Assembly (NCBI RefSeq): GCF_002886045.1
Contig: NZ_CP025791.1
Location: 3,921,001-3,985,000, forward strand
From: Flavivirga eckloniae
GTDB taxonomy: Bacteria; Bacteroidota; Bacteroidia; Flavobacteriales; Flavobacteriaceae
Length of the DNA: 64,000 nucleotides
Direction of reading: 5' to 3'
Shown in pieces: positions 9,359 to 18,276 of the stretch. The notes under the pieces were generated by a model that was given only the letters and a program-made list of their open reading frames with translations, did no database searches and was not told where the DNA came from. Made by a program: the position numbers and the translations under genes. Position 1 is the first letter of the stretch. Each line of letters starts with the position of its first letter.

Positions 9359-10000
9359 ATGAAAAAAATATTAATAATACTAAGTCTTGTTTTTGCAATA
9401 GTTTCTTGCGAAACAGAAGATAATTTTATAGATACGGGCATTTCTAATGGTACTTTTGATGGTAACATGATGGAGTATTTCGCCTCAGACCCATATAACT
9501 GGGAGTTAACACAAGCTATTATTATAAGAGGAGGTTTAGAGAATATGTTTAATGGAAGTGATTCAAACTTTGCAGATATCACATTTTTTGGTCCTACTAG
9601 CCATTCCATTAGAAGGTGGATGTTGGGTGGGGAATCTTTCAATCCAATTCTTTATAACAATGTTTCTGAAATTCCAGTAGATGTTTGTCGTGATATGATT
9701 TTAATGCACGTGATAAATGAAAGATTGATGAAAGAGGATATTCCCGGAATTAATCCAACCATTCAGGTTTTAGATCCAGAGCAGGATGGAGGTGTGGAGC
9801 TTACTACAGAAGGAGGAAATGTCATTTTTGCATACACCGAACAAGGTGATTTTGGTGGTGTTCCAAGATCTGGAGCTATAAACCTGAGATTGCATTCAAG
9901 AGATTTAGATCAAAAAATACCTGTGGCTTCTCCAGATATTGTATGTGATAACGGTGTGATCCACTCCTTGAACTATACCTATACTTTTGGAGGGCTTTAA
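9359..10000 (+). CDS. Fasciclin-like (FAS1) lipoprotein
   Basis: A 213-residue lipoprotein (lipobox AIVSC, Cys at about 18). ADITFFGPTSHSIRRW resembles the FAS1 H1 motif (FTVFAPTNxAF) and SPDIVCDNGVIHSLN resembles the H2 motif ending in GVIHxID. FAS1 domains mediate adhesion or ligand binding and are common accessories of Bacteroidota SusCD loci. It begins 9 bp after susD. The function is inferred from weak motif similarity. Confidence 0.6.
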   Translation: MKKILIILSLVFAIVSCETEDNFIDTGISNGTFDGNMMEYFASDPYNWELTQAIIIRGGLENMFNGSDSNFADITFFGPTSHSIRRWMLGGESFNPILYNNVSEIPVDVCRDMILMHVINERLMKEDIPGINPTIQVLDPEQDGGVELTTEGGNVIFAYTEQGDFGGVPRSGAINLRLHSRDLDQKIPVASPDIVCDNGVIHSLNYTYTFGGL

Positions 10001-10078
10001 AAAATATTACGAAACATGCATCGAAGTAAAACCGCTCTATCGTTGCATGTTTTAACTAACATCTTTAAATCATAAATA

Positions 10079-10495
10079 ATGAAAAAATATACATTCATAT
10101 TATTAACGTTATTCTTTTTGGGAATAACCGCATGTGAAGATCAAAAAATAGGTTTTTTAACCACAGAATTTGCTTTATACGACCCTAATGGTATCGTAAT
10201 AAATTATGCAAATGCAGATCAACAAAGAATTGATAACGATGTGCCTTGGGTAACGCTCCCAATTCAGGGTATTCAGGGAACAGCGCCAATCCTCATGTCT
10301 ATATACGATGTTAAATCAGAAACTACTTTCGATTTGGAGAAATTTAAGGAAGAAGTAACGGTAAGAGGAAATGGTGTTATTCAAGTACCCTTAAATAACA
10401 CCATTCCACCAGGTAGTTATTTAATAAGTCTTAAAGTCGATAACGAAGGTTACTCAGATATCGTACCAGATGTTTTTACAATTATTATTGAATAA
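10079..10495 (+). CDS. Small lipoprotein of SusCD locus, unknown function
   Basis: A 138-residue protein with a lipoprotein signal peptide (LLTLFFLGITAC, Cys at about 19). The mature part is a single beta-rich domain that ends PPGSYLISLKVDNEGYSDIVPDVFTIIIE, similar in style to the DUF1735/DUF4843 surface lipoproteins next to SusD, but I cannot assign the family firmly. It lies 78 bp after the fasciclin-like gene and probably belongs to the same transcript. Confidence 0.6.
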   Translation: MKKYTFILLTLFFLGITACEDQKIGFLTTEFALYDPNGIVINYANADQQRIDNDVPWVTLPIQGIQGTAPILMSIYDVKSETTFDLEKFKEEVTVRGNGVIQVPLNNTIPPGSYLISLKVDNEGYSDIVPDVFTIIIE

Positions 10496-10972
10496 GAAGC
10501 GCTTTAGTTTCTTTTAAATAATCGACATACCATCATAAGTTTTAAGGTGCTTTCCATGTAGAAAGAAAATCGTTTTAGATTTTAGTTTCGAAAGGCATCT
10601 TTACATTAAAATTTGTTTTCCTTTTTTTAAAAAGGATTTTAATTAGTCACATAAGCAGAAGTGAAAGAGGCTATTCTTAAGAATAGTCTCTTGATCAAAC
10701 AAACAGAGAAGTAGGAATAATTTCTATAGAATGGTAATAAGCAATTAACCACAACTTTTACAGTATGCCATTTAGGTTACTTTGCTTAAAAATTGAATTT
10801 TGATAGCCTCATCCCTGAAAATCCAAATATAAAAAACCTACAAAAAATTGCTAAAAAGCTTTTGAATAATGCTAATGCTTATGCAATAGTTTTGAAGCCG
10901 AAGAAGTAATACTTGATCACATAGGTCAATGATATAAATAAACCACTTATAAAAAAATCTAACCTAATTTAA
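10496..10972. other. Intergenic region with hairpin and short relic frame
   Basis: A 477-bp stretch with no full gene. It holds the hairpin at 10666-10691. A 38-codon frame at 10793-10909 (TTG start, ending in VLKPKK) reads like the tail of a lost gene, but I cannot identify it. No well-spaced promoter pair was recognised ahead of the next lipoprotein gene. Confidence 0.3.
10666..10691 (+). terminator. GAGGCTAT-family hairpin without T-tract
   Basis: An 11-bp stem (AGAGGCTATTC / GAATAGTCTCT, one G-T pair) around a TTAA loop. It shares its left arm with the terminators at 12509 and 17476. No U-tract follows, so intrinsic termination may be weak. It would close the SusCD transcript. Confidence 0.4.
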
Positions 10973-12457
10973 ATGATTATGAATAATAAATATTTATGTA
11001 TTATACTCATTGTGCTGGGGCTTCTGGGGTCCTGTACAAATGATGACGACGGAGCTCCTAACGCACCAAAAGTCTTAACAGTTTCTGTAAGTCCAGCAGC
11101 AAACCAGGAAAACCCAACAGATGTAGATTCAGCAGAATTCACAGTAGTTTTTAGTGAGGCTATCGACCCTACAACTTTTACAGCAGATGTTATCAACTTA
11201 AATAATACTACAGGAACGGTTAGCACGGGTCCATCATCAACAGATAACATCACATGGAGTTTTATCGTTACAGGTATGACAAACGGTGATGCTGTAGCAG
11301 CATCTATACCTGCAGGTGTCGTTACCAATATGGCAGGCGATAGTAATAAAGCCAGTTTTTTTACTAACAAAACAGTCACTTTTTCAAAAGTGGCCATTTC
11401 GATAGATCAGGCAACTAACCAAAGAGATCCTACTAATATTGATTCAGCAGAATTTACAGTAGTTTTTAGTGAGGCTATTGATCCTGCAACTTTCACAGTC
11501 GATGATATCACCATAAGTGGCACTACAGGAACCATTACTACAGGGCCTACGTCAACAGATAACATCACATGGAACTTTATAGTAACCGGCATGACAGATA
11601 ATGATATTGTAGTCGCTACTATAGATGAGGATACAGTTACGACTGTAGATGGTACAATTAACGAAGCAAGTACTTCTACCGATAATATGATTACATACGA
11701 TTCAACCTTAATATTTACAGTTGAAGTTACAATAGATCAGGCAGCGAGCCAAGCAGATCCTACAGATATAGACTCAATAGAATTTACAGTGGTTTTTAAT
11801 GAGGCAATAGATGCTGCGACTTTTACCGCAGATGATATCACATTAAGTGGTACTACAGGAACCGTTACAACCGGTCCAACATCTACAGATAATATAGCAT
11901 GGAGCTTTACTGTAACAGGTATGACGGAGTTAGATAAGGTTACAGCAACTTTAGCTGCGAACACCGTTGCTAATTCAGTAGGAACCGCTAATGAGGCAAG
12001 TACTTCTACAGATAATGAAGTTAGATATACTACAGATCTTGCTTGTGGTGTAAATGCCTATGTTTGGGATGGCACCCTTTCAAATGATGCTGGAGCTACC
12101 AATCAGTTTCCTTCTGGGGATCCTTTTGATGTTACAGGAACAGTAACGAGTTGTGGAGCGTTAACTATAAGCAGTACAGTAGAGGTTGATTATGTTGATT
12201 TAGATGTCTCTTTGTTTTTCTGCGAAGCTGGTGTTCAAACATTAGATCTTGTGCTAACACCAGATTCTGATGGAGCCACTAACGGTACTGTTACCGTTGT
12301 AAGACAAACCTATGAGAATTGCTCGAGCTTTTCTACATTGGAAGTTGAAGGAGGAGGTACTTATGATGAAACTACTGGTATTATAACGTTAACGGTCATT
12401 CAGTTTTTTGATGGTTTTTCGGGAGATCCTGTTACTATAATAATATCTACAAAATAA
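10973..12457 (+). CDS. Lipoprotein with three tandem bacterial Ig-like repeats
   Basis: A 494-residue lipoprotein (lipobox GLLGSC; an alternative ATG lies at 10979). Three tandem beta-sandwich repeats of about 110-115 residues follow. Each has DSxEFTVVFxEAID near its start, TGTxxTGPxSTDNIxW in the middle and VTGMT later, starting near residues 45, 155 and 265. A distinct Cys-containing C-terminal domain (about 360-494, CGVNAYVWDGT onward) is unrecognised. The repeats likely act as spacers that project the C-terminal domain from the cell surface. The gene follows the SusCD lipoproteins and has its own strong terminator. Confidence 0.75.
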   Translation: MIMNNKYLCIILIVLGLLGSCTNDDDGAPNAPKVLTVSVSPAANQENPTDVDSAEFTVVFSEAIDPTTFTADVINLNNTTGTVSTGPSSTDNITWSFIVTGMTNGDAVAASIPAGVVTNMAGDSNKASFFTNKTVTFSKVAISIDQATNQRDPTNIDSAEFTVVFSEAIDPATFTVDDITISGTTGTITTGPTSTDNITWNFIVTGMTDNDIVVATIDEDTVTTVDGTINEASTSTDNMITYDSTLIFTVEVTIDQAASQADPTDIDSIEFTVVFNEAIDAATFTADDITLSGTTGTVTTGPTSTDNIAWSFTVTGMTELDKVTATLAANTVANSVGTANEASTSTDNEVRYTTDLACGVNAYVWDGTLSNDAGATNQFPSGDPFDVTGTVTSCGALTISSTVEVDYVDLDVSLFFCEAGVQTLDLVLTPDSDGATNGTVTVVRQTYENCSSFSTLEVEGGGTYDETTGIITLTVIQFFDGFSGDPVTIIISTK

Positions 12458-12508
12458 AGTTTTATTTCCTTTTGGAAATAGATCTTGAGTTAGTCACTCA
12501 TATAAAGA

Positions 12509-12551
12509 AAGAGGCTATTGTTAAAGTGTTCGATAGCCTCTTATTTTTATT
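12509..12551 (+). terminator. Rho-independent terminator after the Ig-repeat gene
   Basis: A 10-bp perfect stem (AAGAGGCTAT 12509-12518, ATAGCCTCTT 12533-12542) followed by ATTTTTATTTT. It is a clear intrinsic terminator of the GAGGCTAT family repeated in this window. Confidence 0.8.
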
Positions 12552-12734
12552 TTAAGATAGTATGAAACAATCTTAATATAAACATACTACCATTTGTCGA
12601 TTTTTTTTATACTAATTATGTTAATTCATCTAGTTTCAAATAGAAACCAGTTGCTAAATAAAATTAGTTTAATATATTTGGTTTTATAGTACAATTGAAA
12701 AACGATTAGTATATAAAATTTAAAAGAAAAATTT

Positions 12735-13793
12735 ATGAATGAAAAAAGGTTAATAGCAATTATAATAATTAGTCTGATTTTGACAGCCTGTAGTAATGAT
12801 GACAATGATAAAAATAAGAATGAAGCTCAAGAGAATTTGAGAAATTCAGCGTATGATTTAGGGACACTTCCTGATATTGTTGCCGACATAGAATGGCCCC
12901 TCAAACCCGAAATCACGAAACAAATAGAAGTAACTAATAATACCGAGTTTCAAAACGCGGCATCCATTAATGGCATATCAGCTAAAGTATTAGCTGGAAC
13001 TTATAATGATATTAATATTACCTGTAATGATTGTGAATTTATTCTAGAAGATGCCGCAGAGATAAAAGGGCGTTTGAGTTTTACAGGAACTAGAATACAT
13101 TGGGTAGGCGGTTTAGTAACTACTGGACCAATTGTTATGGATAGTGAACACGGAGATATATTGATTGATAATCTACATGCGATTACAAATGGAGGGAAGT
13201 TGAATAATTTCTCAGGGGCTGCTACAGAATGGAACCGAGTGGCTCTTATCAATTCAACTTTAGAAGTGCAGAACGGAAACAATGATGGAGATTGGGCACT
13301 TTTTGTGCAAGGAAAAAACGGAACAGACTTTAGAGGTAAAAACTTTATTCTTGCTAATGTTCGTTTAGAATCTGATGCTCAAAACAACCGGTTTCAGTCG
13401 ATTAAAAACCTTGTAATAGTTGATTCTTATTTTAACTCCAATAATACATCAAAAAATGGACTACGAATGCATCGAGGGTGTGAAGATGTATATATGAGAG
13501 ATGTTATTATCGTTGGAGCAAATACCAATTCAGGAGAAGAGACTCAAGTAATAAATGGTGTATTTGAACGAATTACTCGATACAATGATGTAAATAACCA
13601 TTTTTCAATTGGAATTGGTTTTAATACAGTTAACGTAACCATAAACGATTCACAATGTTACACATCAGCATCAAATAGTAATGCTATAGGGAAACCACCT
13701 GTACTAGGTGTTGCAACGGGAGTTAATCCTGGTTTAAAAACCTGGGATGGTATAGTCGTTCCCAATAGCTCGAATGTTGGAGCAGATCATTAA
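12735..13793 (+). CDS. Parallel beta-helix lipoprotein, polysaccharide-lyase-like
   Basis: A 352-residue lipoprotein (LILTAC lipobox, then an Asn/Asp-rich linker SNDDNDKNKNE). From about residue 70 there are repeating short strands (VLAGTYNDINI, CEFILEDAAEIKG, LSFTGTRIHWVGGLV, ILIDNLHAIT, RVALINSTLEV, FILANVRLESDA, NLVIVDSYFNSN, DVYMRDVIIVGA), the pattern of a right-handed parallel beta-helix. Pectate, alginate and chondroitin lyases use this fold, but no catalytic set is certain. Its place behind an Ig-repeat lipoprotein and SusCD suggests glycan binding or cleavage at the surface. Confidence 0.6.
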   Translation: MNEKRLIAIIIISLILTACSNDDNDKNKNEAQENLRNSAYDLGTLPDIVADIEWPLKPEITKQIEVTNNTEFQNAASINGISAKVLAGTYNDINITCNDCEFILEDAAEIKGRLSFTGTRIHWVGGLVTTGPIVMDSEHGDILIDNLHAITNGGKLNNFSGAATEWNRVALINSTLEVQNGNNDGDWALFVQGKNGTDFRGKNFILANVRLESDAQNNRFQSIKNLVIVDSYFNSNNTSKNGLRMHRGCEDVYMRDVIIVGANTNSGEETQVINGVFERITRYNDVNNHFSIGIGFNTVNVTINDSQCYTSASNSNAIGKPPVLGVATGVNPGLKTWDGIVVPNSSNVGADH

Positions 13794-13880
13794 ACTATAG
13801 GCATAAGATTAATAGCAAATTCATGTTTTAGTACTATAAGGATATAAGTTCGATTTTCCTTGTTTGTATTAAATAAAGGA

Positions 13881-13914
13881 AAAGCTTCTTGGAAACAAGA
13901 AGCTTTTTTGTTTT
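13881..13914 (+). terminator. Rho-independent terminator after beta-helix gene
   Basis: A perfect 10-bp stem (AAAGCTTCTT 13881-13890, AAGAAGCTTT 13897-13906) with a 6-base loop, followed by TTTTGTTTT. It ends the 2.4-13.8 kb locus. Confidence 0.85.
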
Positions 13915-13974
13915 GAGTATGTCTTTAGTAATCTCCTAAATAATAATCAAGTATAGTCTTAATGATATAGTTTT

Positions 13975-14361
13975 TTATTTTACTATAATTTGATGTGTTT
14001 CGTTAATTTCTCCACTGGTTATCTTCAAAATGTAAAGTCCATTTTTATAAAATTTATAAGGAGCTGTACTCCCATTATCATTGACATTGAGTTGACCAAA
14101 TGGTCCTGAACCTTGAACTGTAATGGATAAAGGAGGAGGGCCGAATGTAACATTCTGTGTTAGAACCATACCATTGAATGAAGCCCGAACAAAACCTGAA
14201 CCTGGCGAAGATCCAAATCTTATTGTAGCAGAAGTATTGTTGCTGCTTACCAATACTAAGTTAGATAATACACTCCAAGTAACGGAATTAACACTATCAT
14301 TTTGGAGAGTAAGCAATACATGAGGTCTTGTGTGTGGTATACTTCTTTTAATATCTAATTT
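13975..14361 (-). pseudogene. Truncated C-terminal remnant of a T9SS-secreted protein
   Basis: About 128 open codons with no ATG start and no signal peptide. The protein has a beta-sandwich segment (VTWSVLSNLVLVSSNN through GFVRASFNG). A second segment follows (LSITVQGSGPFGQLNVNDNG, then PYKFYKNG). The end, GLYILKITSGEINETHQIIVK, resembles the last strands of a T9SS C-terminal sorting domain. The frame opens right after a stop at about 14362. The parts look fused by deletion, so this is probably the residue of a much larger exported protein. No intact partner is nearby. Confidence 0.5.
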
Positions 14362-14560
14362 TTAAAGTTTATATACGTAAACAGATGAGGTTTATAAAAA
14401 AGGAAATAAGTGAAATTTTCTAAAGCAATAAAGCCATTTTTTATTACCTATATGTGTTAGTTTATAGTCATTATTTAAGAGAAAGTATCCGTTTAACAAA
14501 TATGTTAATAGTTGTTATTAAATAATTCAATTTTAATAAGACCTAACAGGTTAAAGATTA

Positions 14561-14568
14561 TATATTTG
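14561..14568 (+). promoter_or_regulatory. Putative -7 box for the tkt operon
   Basis: TATATTTG matches TAnnTTTG exactly and lies 116 bp before the tkt start. No clear TTTG was found 19-21 bases upstream. A short palindrome (ACCT AAC AGGT) sits at 14541-14551, just upstream. The remaining sequence between 14362 and 14683 shows no gene. Confidence 0.4.
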
Positions 14569-14683
14569 CAAAATATATTTTTCTACTGTATTAAAAAGGA
14601 ATTTTTAGATGTAAAATCTACATGTTTTCTTAATTAATTCGGGAGATTTACTAAATAGAATTAAACATAAATCATAATTTAAA

Positions 14684-16735
14684 ATGAACAAGAAAATTGA
14701 TCAGCAGGCGGCAGATAATATAAGAGCATTAGCTGTAGCTATGGTAGAAAAAGCAAATTCAGGCCATCCGGGAGGACCTATGGGAGGCGCAGATTTTATG
14801 CATATTTTATACTCTGAGTTCTTCAATTACGATCCGTCAGATATGGCATGGCCGTTTAGAGATCGTTTTTTTATGGATGCTGGGCATTTATCTACGTTAA
14901 TGTATGCACAGTATTACCTTTTAGGAAATTATGAGAAAAAAGATATTGAAAATTTCAGACAATGGGGTTCCATTACGCCAGGGCACCCAGAAGTTGATGT
15001 TGCCAGAGGTATAGAAAATACTTCAGGGCCTTTAGGTCAAGGGCACACTATGGGAGTAGGAGCAGCAATTGCGGCGAAATTTTTAGAAGCCAGATTTGGA
15101 GATTGGATGAACCATAAAATCTATGGGTTTATTTCAGATGGAGGTATACAAGAAGAAATCTCTCAAGGAGCAGGTAGAATTGCAGGTCATTTAGGATTAA
15201 GTAACTTTATAATGTTCTTCGATTCTAACGATATTCAGTTATCCACATCAACAGATGAGGTAACTACAGAAGATACAGCCATGAAATATGAAGCATGGGG
15301 TTGGAAAGTTGTTACTATCGATGGCCATAACCACGATGAAATTAGAAAAGCATTAACCGATGCTAATAACGAAACAGAAAAACCAACGCTAATAATAGGT
15401 AAAACTATTATGGGTAAAGGTTGTGTAGCAGCAGACGGAAGTATGTTTGAAGGATACTGTGAACTACACGGACAACCTATCGGACACACCGGAGCAGATT
15501 ACACAAAAACCTTAATAAACTTAGGTGCAAATCCAGAGGCTCCTTTTGATAAGTATGATGATGTAAGTGCTTTTTACGACACGTTATTAAAAGAAAAAAC
15601 AGCTAAAGCAGCTGAAAAGAAAGCAGAGATTGAAACTTGGAAACAAGCTAATAAAGAACTTTCAGACAAGTTAGACTACTTCTTATCTGGTGAATTGCCA
15701 GAATTAGATTTTGAATCTATCGAGCATAAAGCAGGATTAGCAACCAGAGCTGCATCTTCTAATGTACTTGCGTATTTAGCAGAGCATGTAGAAAACATGA
15801 TCGTATCGTCTGCAGATTTATCTAATAGTGATAAAACAGATGGTTTCTTAAAGAAAACACAAGCCTTACAAAAAGGAGATTTTAGTGGTTCATTTTTACA
15901 AGCCGGTGTTGCAGAGTTAACTATGGCATGTATTGCAAATGGTATCGCACTACACGGAGGAATTATTCCTGTAGTAGCAACATTCTTTGTGTTTTCAGAT
16001 TATATGAAACCAGCAATTCGTTTAAGCGGTATTCAAGAATTAGGTGTGAAATATGTTTGGACGCATGATGCTTTCCGTGTTGGAGAAGATGGTCCTACAC
16101 ACCAACCAATCGAGCAAGAAGCACAAATAAGATTATTAGAAAAGCTTAAAAACCATAAAGGAAAGAATAGTTTCTTGGCGTTACGTCCGGCAGATTCAGC
16201 AGAAACTGCTGTAGCATGGAAAATGGCCTTAGAAAATAAAGATACACCATCTGGTTTAATACTGTCTAGACAAGGTATTAAAGATGTTCCAGCTAATGGA
16301 GCGTCGAGATATCAAGAAGCCTTAGCAGCAGAAAAAGGCGGGTATTTAGTAAAAGAAGTTGAGAATCCAGATGTGGTTTTAGTAGCTAACGGATCTGAAG
16401 TTTCAACCTTGATTGAGGCAGCAAAATTACTTGAAGAAAAAGAAAATATTAAAGCAAATATAGCTTCAATAATTTCGGAAGGTGTATTTAGATTGCAACC
16501 TAAATCATATCAAGAAAGTGTTATTCCAAAAAACAAACCGTTATATGGTTTAACGGCCGGTTTACCAATAAACTTAGAAGGTCTTGTAGGAGAAAATGGT
16601 AAAGTATTTGGCGTAGATCATTTTGGTTATTCAGCACCAGCAGGTGTTTTAGATGATAAATTTGGTTTTACAGGAGAAAAAGTATGCCAAAATGTAATTG
16701 AATATTTAAACGAAGCATCTGTAGCTAAAGTTTAA
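14684..16735 (+). CDS. tkt: Transketolase
   Basis: A 683-residue, full-length, thiamine-diphosphate-dependent enzyme of the non-oxidative pentose phosphate pathway that transfers two-carbon ketol units between sugar phosphates. The N-terminal TPP domain shows GHPGGPMGGADF and the substrate/TPP loops SGPLGQGHTMGVG and ISDGGIQEEISQG. The central domain has THDAFRVGEDGPTHQPIEQ, and the C-terminal transketolase domain ends near VDHFGYSAPAG. It is cytosolic. Transaldolase follows 59 bp downstream, so the two form a pentose-phosphate operon. Confidence 0.97.
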   Translation: MNKKIDQQAADNIRALAVAMVEKANSGHPGGPMGGADFMHILYSEFFNYDPSDMAWPFRDRFFMDAGHLSTLMYAQYYLLGNYEKKDIENFRQWGSITPGHPEVDVARGIENTSGPLGQGHTMGVGAAIAAKFLEARFGDWMNHKIYGFISDGGIQEEISQGAGRIAGHLGLSNFIMFFDSNDIQLSTSTDEVTTEDTAMKYEAWGWKVVTIDGHNHDEIRKALTDANNETEKPTLIIGKTIMGKGCVAADGSMFEGYCELHGQPIGHTGADYTKTLINLGANPEAPFDKYDDVSAFYDTLLKEKTAKAAEKKAEIETWKQANKELSDKLDYFLSGELPELDFESIEHKAGLATRAASSNVLAYLAEHVENMIVSSADLSNSDKTDGFLKKTQALQKGDFSGSFLQAGVAELTMACIANGIALHGGIIPVVATFFVFSDYMKPAIRLSGIQELGVKYVWTHDAFRVGEDGPTHQPIEQEAQIRLLEKLKNHKGKNSFLALRPADSAETAVAWKMALENKDTPSGLILSRQGIKDVPANGASRYQEALAAEKGGYLVKEVENPDVVLVANGSEVSTLIEAAKLLEEKENIKANIASIISEGVFRLQPKSYQESVIPKNKPLYGLTAGLPINLEGLVGENGKVFGVDHFGYSAPAGVLDDKFGFTGEKVCQNVIEYLNEASVAKV

Positions 16736-16794
16736 GTATTAAAATACGAAAGCCAAAGATTTAAGTATAACGGAAAACAATAAAAACAAAACAA

Positions 16795-17451
16795 ATGAAA
16801 TTTTTTATAGATACAGCTAACCTAGAAGATATTGCAGAAGCACAAGCTTTAGGAGTTTTAGATGGTGTTACAACAAACCCATCATTAATGGCAAAAGAAG
16901 GCATTACTGGTGCTGAAAATATTTTAGCACATTATCAAAAAATCTGTGATTTAGTAGATGGTGATGTTAGTGCTGAAGTAATATCTACCGATTTTGAAGG
17001 TATGGTAGAAGAAGGAGAAAAATTAGCCGCTTTGCACCCACAAATTGTTGTGAAATTACCTCTAATTGCAGATGGTATTAAGGCTTGTAAATATTTTTCA
17101 GATAAGGGAATAAGAACCAATGTAACCTTAGTGTTTTCTGCAGGACAGGCTTTGTTAGCAGCTAAAGCAGGAGCGACTTACGTATCACCATTTTTAGGAA
17201 GATTGGATGATATTTCTACAGATGGTTTACATTTAATTGCCGAAATAAGACAGATTTACGATAACTACGGTTTTGATACTCAAATACTAGCAGCATCGAT
17301 TCGTCATACAATGCACGTAATAGATTGTGCTAAAATTGGATCTGATGTTATGACGGGACCATTATCATCAATTAAAGGGTTGCTTAAACACCCATTAACA
17401 GATATTGGTTTAGCTAAATTTTTAGAAGACTATAAGAAAGGAAATCAGTAA
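16795..17451 (+). CDS. tal: Transaldolase / fructose-6-phosphate aldolase family (short TalC type)
   Basis: A 218-residue TIM-barrel enzyme of the short TalC/FSA subfamily. Signatures are MKFFIDTANLEDI, DGVTTNPSLMAKEG, the Schiff-base lysine in VVKLPL (about residue 86), TNVTLVFSAGQALLA and SPFLGRLDDI. It exchanges dihydroxyacetone units in the pentose phosphate pathway. Sequence alone does not separate transaldolase from F6P aldolase activity, but pairing with tkt favours transaldolase. Confidence 0.93.
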   Translation: MKFFIDTANLEDIAEAQALGVLDGVTTNPSLMAKEGITGAENILAHYQKICDLVDGDVSAEVISTDFEGMVEEGEKLAALHPQIVVKLPLIADGIKACKYFSDKGIRTNVTLVFSAGQALLAAKAGATYVSPFLGRLDDISTDGLHLIAEIRQIYDNYGFDTQILAASIRHTMHVIDCAKIGSDVMTGPLSSIKGLLKHPLTDIGLAKFLEDYKKGNQ

Positions 17452-17475
17452 AAGGTTTTCAAATCTAAATAAGTT

Positions 17476-17520
17476 AAAGAGGCTGTCTAAAAAAAAACTT
17501 TTAGGTAGCCTCTTTCATTT
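17476..17520 (+). terminator. Terminator after tal
   Basis: An outer 9-bp stem (AAAGAGGCT 17476-17484, AGCCTCTTT 17507-17515) encloses an A-rich segment and TTTTAGG. A T-rich CATTT follows. It belongs to the GAGGCT family of hairpins and lies between convergent tal and the minus-strand gene at 17544, so it could act in both directions. Confidence 0.65.
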
Positions 17521-17543
17521 GAATTAGTCACATATTAAAATTT

Positions 17544-17966
17544 TTATCCTTCCGAAGCAAACTTTCTGTAAGTTAAACTTGCCAAAATCCCCATAATTAT
17601 AAAGTGAACAATGTAAATGATGGCATTTATAATTGTTCCGGATAAATCCAGAAGATTCGATGTTGATTGGTCTATAAGTCCGTTACCTAAGCCTATTAAA
17701 ATACCAACCCAGATACCAAACTGAGCACCGTGGGAAACACCATGTGTGCCTCGAGCCCATTTTGAATATAAAACTGAAAATGCAAATCCTAAAACTAAAC
17801 AGCCAATAGCTAATACAGCCATGTTTGGCATATCTTTCATAAGACCATTAGTAATCACATGATTCTTTAATAAAGGGTCGCCAATAACTCCCCAAAGTAA
17901 CCAGCCACCAAGAAATCCCCAAAGGGTGGTGATAATTGTTGAAATTAGATTCGTTTTTGAAAACAT
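17544..17966 (-). CDS. Four-helix membrane protein of unknown function
   Basis: A 140-residue integral inner-membrane protein with about four hydrophobic spans (STIITTLWGFLGGWLLWGVI, MAVLAIGCLVLGFAFSVLY, FGIWVGILIGLGNGLI, INAIIYIVHFIIMGILASL). It has Gly-rich helices and the loop KWARGTHGVSHG. I do not recognise the family. It is monocistronic, convergent with tal. The 310 bp upstream hold only AT-rich sequence and the promoter of the GAF gene. Confidence 0.65.
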   Translation of the reverse strand: MFSKTNLISTIITTLWGFLGGWLLWGVIGDPLLKNHVITNGLMKDMPNMAVLAIGCLVLGFAFSVLYSKWARGTHGVSHGAQFGIWVGILIGLGNGLIDQSTSNLLDLSGTIINAIIYIVHFIIMGILASLTYRKFASEG

Positions 17967-18247
17967 AATGTTAAATTTTATCAGTTTTCTTGTAGTTAAA
18001 TATATACAAAATTACCAAGTCTGTAATTTTTTACTTAAATAATTACGAACAATTCATGTTTAATTATGTTAATAAGTTAAAAATTCAATAAACAAAAAGA
18101 GGTGTTTTTATAAAAACTAAAGATGAAAAATTGAAGTAGTTGAGACCAATTTAAACAGGCGAAAATAACAGTGAAATTTTAACATAAAAACTTGTAACAT
18201 TTATAGTGTTATCAAGTCTTGTTTATATCGACTAAAGCAATAATTCG

Positions 18248-18255
18248 TAACTTTG
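18248..18255 (+). promoter_or_regulatory. Putative -7 box of the GAF gene
   Basis: TAACTTTG fits TAnnTTTG exactly. Transcription would start about 7 bases later, near 18262, leaving a leader of about 15 nt to the ATG at 18277. This argues against the TTG at 18253 as a start. No -33 TTTG at ideal spacing was seen. Confidence 0.45.
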
Positions 18256-18276
18256 TATTCTAATAGAACTAATAAT

